64,000 bases of DNA. It comes from Eubacteriales bacterium. GTDB taxonomy: Bacteria > Bacillota > Clostridia > Oscillospirales > Butyricicoccaceae. Every line of letters starts with the position of its first letter. Positions within the stretch are counted from its first letter, which is position 1. This document shows positions 57,946-64,000 of this stretch, one piece after another. The notes beneath the pieces were generated by a model that was given only the letters and a program-made list of their open reading frames with translations, had not been told where the DNA came from and ran no database searches. The stretch covers positions 81,946-145,945 of the forward strand of contig JAUNSG010000007.1 in NCBI GenBank assembly GCA_030539335.1, in the 5' to 3' direction. The translations under genes and the position numbers were made by a program.

Positions 57946-58679
57946 TTCGTATCGCTATCGTGGAAGATGAATATCCAATCCTTACCGGTCTTCAGCATCT
58001 GATCGAACAGTTGAGTTCAGAATATGTCGTCGTCGGTACAGCATCCAATATACACGACGGCCTGATTCTCATCAAAGAGCAAAAGCCAGATCTTGCATTT
58101 TGTGATATCAAATTAGGAAGCCAAAACGGCCTGGAAATGATCCAGACCCTTGTGGACTGCGGCATTCAATGTCATTATGTGATCCTCAGCGGCTTTTCTG
58201 AGTTTTCCTATGCACAGCAGGCAATTCGTCTCGGAGTGATTGACTATCTGGTCAAGCCTACCTCAACCAAACAGATTTCCCAGCTTCTAAAAACCTTTGA
58301 AGAACAATCACAGCAGGAAAGCAGTTCCGACGATCTCACCGAGCCACGGCTTCCCTATTCTAAAATTATCAGCTATACCATAAAGTGCATTCATACCTCC
58401 TACTCCTCTGCCCTCAGTCTCAGTCGGCTGGCAAAACAGACCGGAGTTACCCCACAATATCTCAGCGCTTTGTTTACAAAGGAAGTCGGGATCAGTTTTG
58501 TTAACTATCTTCGCAATTACCGCATAAAAGCTGCAGAACAGCTTTTACTGGAAACCGACAAAAAAATCAGTGACATTGCGTTTTCTGTCGGTTATGACGA
58601 TCCCCAGTATTTCTGCCGTGTATTTAAGACCGTCACCGGCAGCTCGCCCAAAAGCTATCGGTATTCAAAGTCCCGTTAG
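57942..58679 (+). CDS. YesN-like AraC-family response regulator
   Basis: 245 residues. Receiver: IAIVEDEYPI, phospho-Asp in LAFCDIKLGSQNGLEM, Lys in DYLVKPT. The C-terminal AraC domain has two helix-turn-helices (LSLSRLAKQTGVTPQYLSALF and ISDIAFSVGYDDPQYFCRVFK). It should activate the divergent ABC/GH31 operon. The start at 57942 overlaps the kinase stop and follows AGGAGG. Confidence 0.93.
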   Translation: MIRIAIVEDEYPILTGLQHLIEQLSSEYVVVGTASNIHDGLILIKEQKPDLAFCDIKLGSQNGLEMIQTLVDCGIQCHYVILSGFSEFSYAQQAIRLGVIDYLVKPTSTKQISQLLKTFEEQSQQESSSDDLTEPRLPYSKIISYTIKCIHTSYSSALSLSRLAKQTGVTPQYLSALFTKEVGISFVNYLRNYRIKAAEQLLLETDKKISDIAFSVGYDDPQYFCRVFKTVTGSSPKSYRYSKSR

Positions 58680-58706
58680 CTGTATGCTGCCATTGGATTC
58701 CATGAA

Positions 58707-58748
58707 AAAGGCCGGAGTAAAGTTTCCCCCAACTCTACTCCGGCCTTT
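58707..58748. terminator. Bidirectional terminator between the response regulator and GPH symporter genes
   Basis: 13-bp perfect stem AAAGGCCGGAGTA / TACTCCGGCCTTT; TTTTTC on the minus strand exit side. Confidence 0.8.
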
Positions 58749-58770
58749 CGAACGGCAGCCTTTTCGCTAT

Positions 58771-60153
58771 TTATTCCAGTTCGCCTGTTTCTTTCTGTGC
58801 CCGTAATTCTTCATTCGCCTTTTCCACATTCAGCCGAGTGAGAATCAGTGTGATGATCAGGTTAATCCCCATCGGAATCCACAGATACATCACGTGCAGC
58901 ATATTCATACAGGAGGCCGACTGTACAGCCGCGCCGCCTACATATCCACTGAACGCCAGCAGCCATCCAGCAAGTGCGGTACCAATGCCGCCACCCAGCT
59001 TTGTACCGAGGGAGGTGCAGGAATACATGGTTCCATCGACCCGCTTTCCGGTAGTCAAATACGTATACTCGGAACAAGTCGCAATCAAAGCATTCATGTC
59101 CCCCTGCAGCGGGCTCATACCAATGGCAGCAATCGCAGTGCACGCGAGCATCAGCGGTACACTTCCCATGTAGCCAGCCACGACGACGCCCAGACGTCCA
59201 ATCGTTCCAAGGGTATAGCCATAGAAGTTCAGCTTGTACATCCCCTTGAACCTCGCTACCAGCGCCGGGGTGAACAGCAGGCCAATAATCATCGGGATGT
59301 TGATCGCCCAGGAGAATACACCGAGAAGGTTCGCGTTCTTCAGTACATAGGTCATATAGTAAATGCCCATGTTCAGTGTGGCGGAATAAATCTGCATCAG
59401 GATATAAGATGCACAAATCATCAGATAGTACTTGTTATGGATCAACAGTTTAAATGCATCCACCAGTCTGTATTTCTCTTCCGCTTCTTCGGCCGTCTTT
59501 TCTTCCCTGTCCGCCAGCTCTTCCGGAGAAAGCTCCTTGACCGACAGAACCGAAAGGGTATTGGAAAGCACGCCGACAATCGCATAGATGATCGCTACCG
59601 TTCTCCATGCACCTGCTCCACCGCCAAAGTAAGCAACCATACCAACCGTAATGGACTGGATCAGCATGCTGGTTCCGAAGGCAAACATGAAACGGATGGA
59701 ACCCATCTGTACACGTTCGTGATTGTTCTTGGTAATCAGAGCTGTCAGCGCGGAATATGCGATATTATTCGCGGTGTAGAAGCCCGCATTCAGCAGCGTG
59801 TAGGCAATAAAGAACCATGCATACTGCGCAAACGCGCTGATGTCAGCCGGAATCACGAAGATCGCAACCAAGCAGACTGCACAGCCGAAATAACCATAGA
59901 ACATCCAGGGACGCGCTTTGCCCATCTTGCTGTGTGTCTTATCGATCATCGAGCCAAAGAAAATGTCACTGACACCATCGAACAGCTTGGAAACCGCAAT
60001 CAGCGTGCCTACGATACCGGCATTCATGCCAACCGTATCGGTCAGGAAGATCATGACAAAGGCAGACAGCAAAGCATAAACTACGTTGCCGGCAATGTCA
60101 CCTGAGCCATACCCAACTTTGTTATACCATTTCAAATATTTCTTTTCTTCCAT
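58771..60153 (-). CDS. GPH-family sugar:cation symporter (lactose/beta-galactoside type)
   Basis: 460 residues, 12 membrane helices: YNKVGYGSGDIAGNVVYALLSAF and KLFDGVSDIFFGSMIDKTHSKMGKARPWM carry the MelB/LacS family signatures. No C-terminal PTS IIA domain, unlike LacS. Given lacZ 16 bp upstream, it probably imports lactose or galacto-oligosaccharides with a cation. Confidence 0.92.
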   Translation of the reverse strand: MEEKKYLKWYNKVGYGSGDIAGNVVYALLSAFVMIFLTDTVGMNAGIVGTLIAVSKLFDGVSDIFFGSMIDKTHSKMGKARPWMFYGYFGCAVCLVAIFVIPADISAFAQYAWFFIAYTLLNAGFYTANNIAYSALTALITKNNHERVQMGSIRFMFAFGTSMLIQSITVGMVAYFGGGAGAWRTVAIIYAIVGVLSNTLSVLSVKELSPEELADREEKTAEEAEEKYRLVDAFKLLIHNKYYLMICASYILMQIYSATLNMGIYYMTYVLKNANLLGVFSWAINIPMIIGLLFTPALVARFKGMYKLNFYGYTLGTIGRLGVVVAGYMGSVPLMLACTAIAAIGMSPLQGDMNALIATCSEYTYLTTGKRVDGTMYSCTSLGTKLGGGIGTALAGWLLAFSGYVGGAAVQSASCMNMLHVMYLWIPMGINLIITLILTRLNVEKANEELRAQKETGELE

Positions 60154-60169
60154 TGTGAACTCTCCTCTC

Positions 60170-63791
<3,622 letters not shown>

Positions 63792-64000
63792 TTAAACCGA
63801 ATGGAGAAACCGCAGGAACGCTTGTTTTCCTGCCTCCGTGCGCGGATAGACACCGGCGTGTTCCAGTACCTTGGCGAAAACCACGCCGACTTCTTTTTGG
63901 AGGATGTCCATGGCGTTGTCCGCAGTGAAGGTATACTTGCTCTGGAGCTCCTCCGCCCAGTCGGCATGCTTGGCAATCCGTTCATCCGCGCGGATATCCG
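63792..64000 (-). CDS. Unidentified protein, C-terminal 69 codons, cut by window edge
   Basis: The minus-strand frame stays open from the edge to TAA at 63792-63794. The visible part is helical and charged (AKHADWAEELQSKYTF, DNAMDILQKEVGVVFAKV, TEAGKQAFLRFLHSV). I do not recognise the family. Local GC is higher than in the AT-rich sequence next to it and codon use is protein-like, so it is probably a real gene whose main part lies outside. Confidence 0.6.
   Translation of the reverse strand, partial: DIRADERIAKHADWAEELQSKYTFTADNAMDILQKEVGVVFAKVLEHAGVYPRTEAGKQAFLRFLHSV

Overview
The window looks like chromosomal DNA from a spore-forming, strictly anaerobic gut Clostridia species (Bacillota). 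Butyricicoccus/Agathobaculum-like Oscillospirales would fit, but I cannot fix the genus from sequence alone. The evidence is the sporulation gene ytfJ, Spo0A-type DNA-binding domains, an agr quorum-sensing system, Firmicutes-style Shine-Dalgarno sites and sigma-A promoters, ETF-linked anaerobic oxidation genes and many plant-glycan sugar systems. I see no rRNA, tRNA, CRISPR array or complete insertion sequence.

Layout. 1-1.0 kb: start of a capsule/exopolysaccharide operon (CpsC, CpsD cut by the edge). 1.1-5.1 kb: folate operon read leftwards (DHFR-FolC fusion, HD phosphohydrolase, FolP, FolB-FolK fusion). 5.1-8.6 kb: GIY-YIG protein, then M50 protease-scpA-scpB-DUF2953-ytfJ. 8.7-14.8 kb: EamA exporter, radical SAM/TetR pair, PAP2 phosphatase-aroD, ndk plus an unknown coupled gene. 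14.8-21.2 kb: galM-ROK repressor, then a pentose cassette (xylulokinase, DUF4867, fucose-isomerase-like). 21.2-24.3 kb: preQ1 riboswitch and queD-queE-folE-queC-queF. The only GTP cyclohydrolase I gene is here, so it probably feeds both queuosine and folate. 24.4-28.5 kb: membrane pyrophosphatase and a DUF1846 protein. 28.5-32.6 kb: agr system with agrD on the opposite strand, followed by two overlapping genes that each encode little more than a Spo0A C-terminal DNA-binding domain.

32.7-49.9 kb is the most unusual region: a catabolic locus resembling the poorly understood E. coli ygc genes. It holds two EtfA/EtfB pairs, three FAD-linked (GlcD-like) oxidases, a BCCT transporter, a DUF89 phosphatase, an SDR dehydrogenase, an FGGY kinase, SurE, an MFS transporter and a GlpP-family antiterminator. 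Two of the oxidases have identical protein sequences. Four transcription units start with near-identical promoters followed by a conserved RNA attenuator whose alternative stem shows compensatory changes. I infer that the GlpP-family protein controls all four.

50-63.2 kb: two glycan systems. One has a GH31 glycosidase, an ABC sugar importer and a divergent YesM/YesN-type two-component system. The other is lacZ with a GPH-family symporter. The last 0.75 kb is mostly non-coding, with the 3' end of an unidentified gene at the edge.
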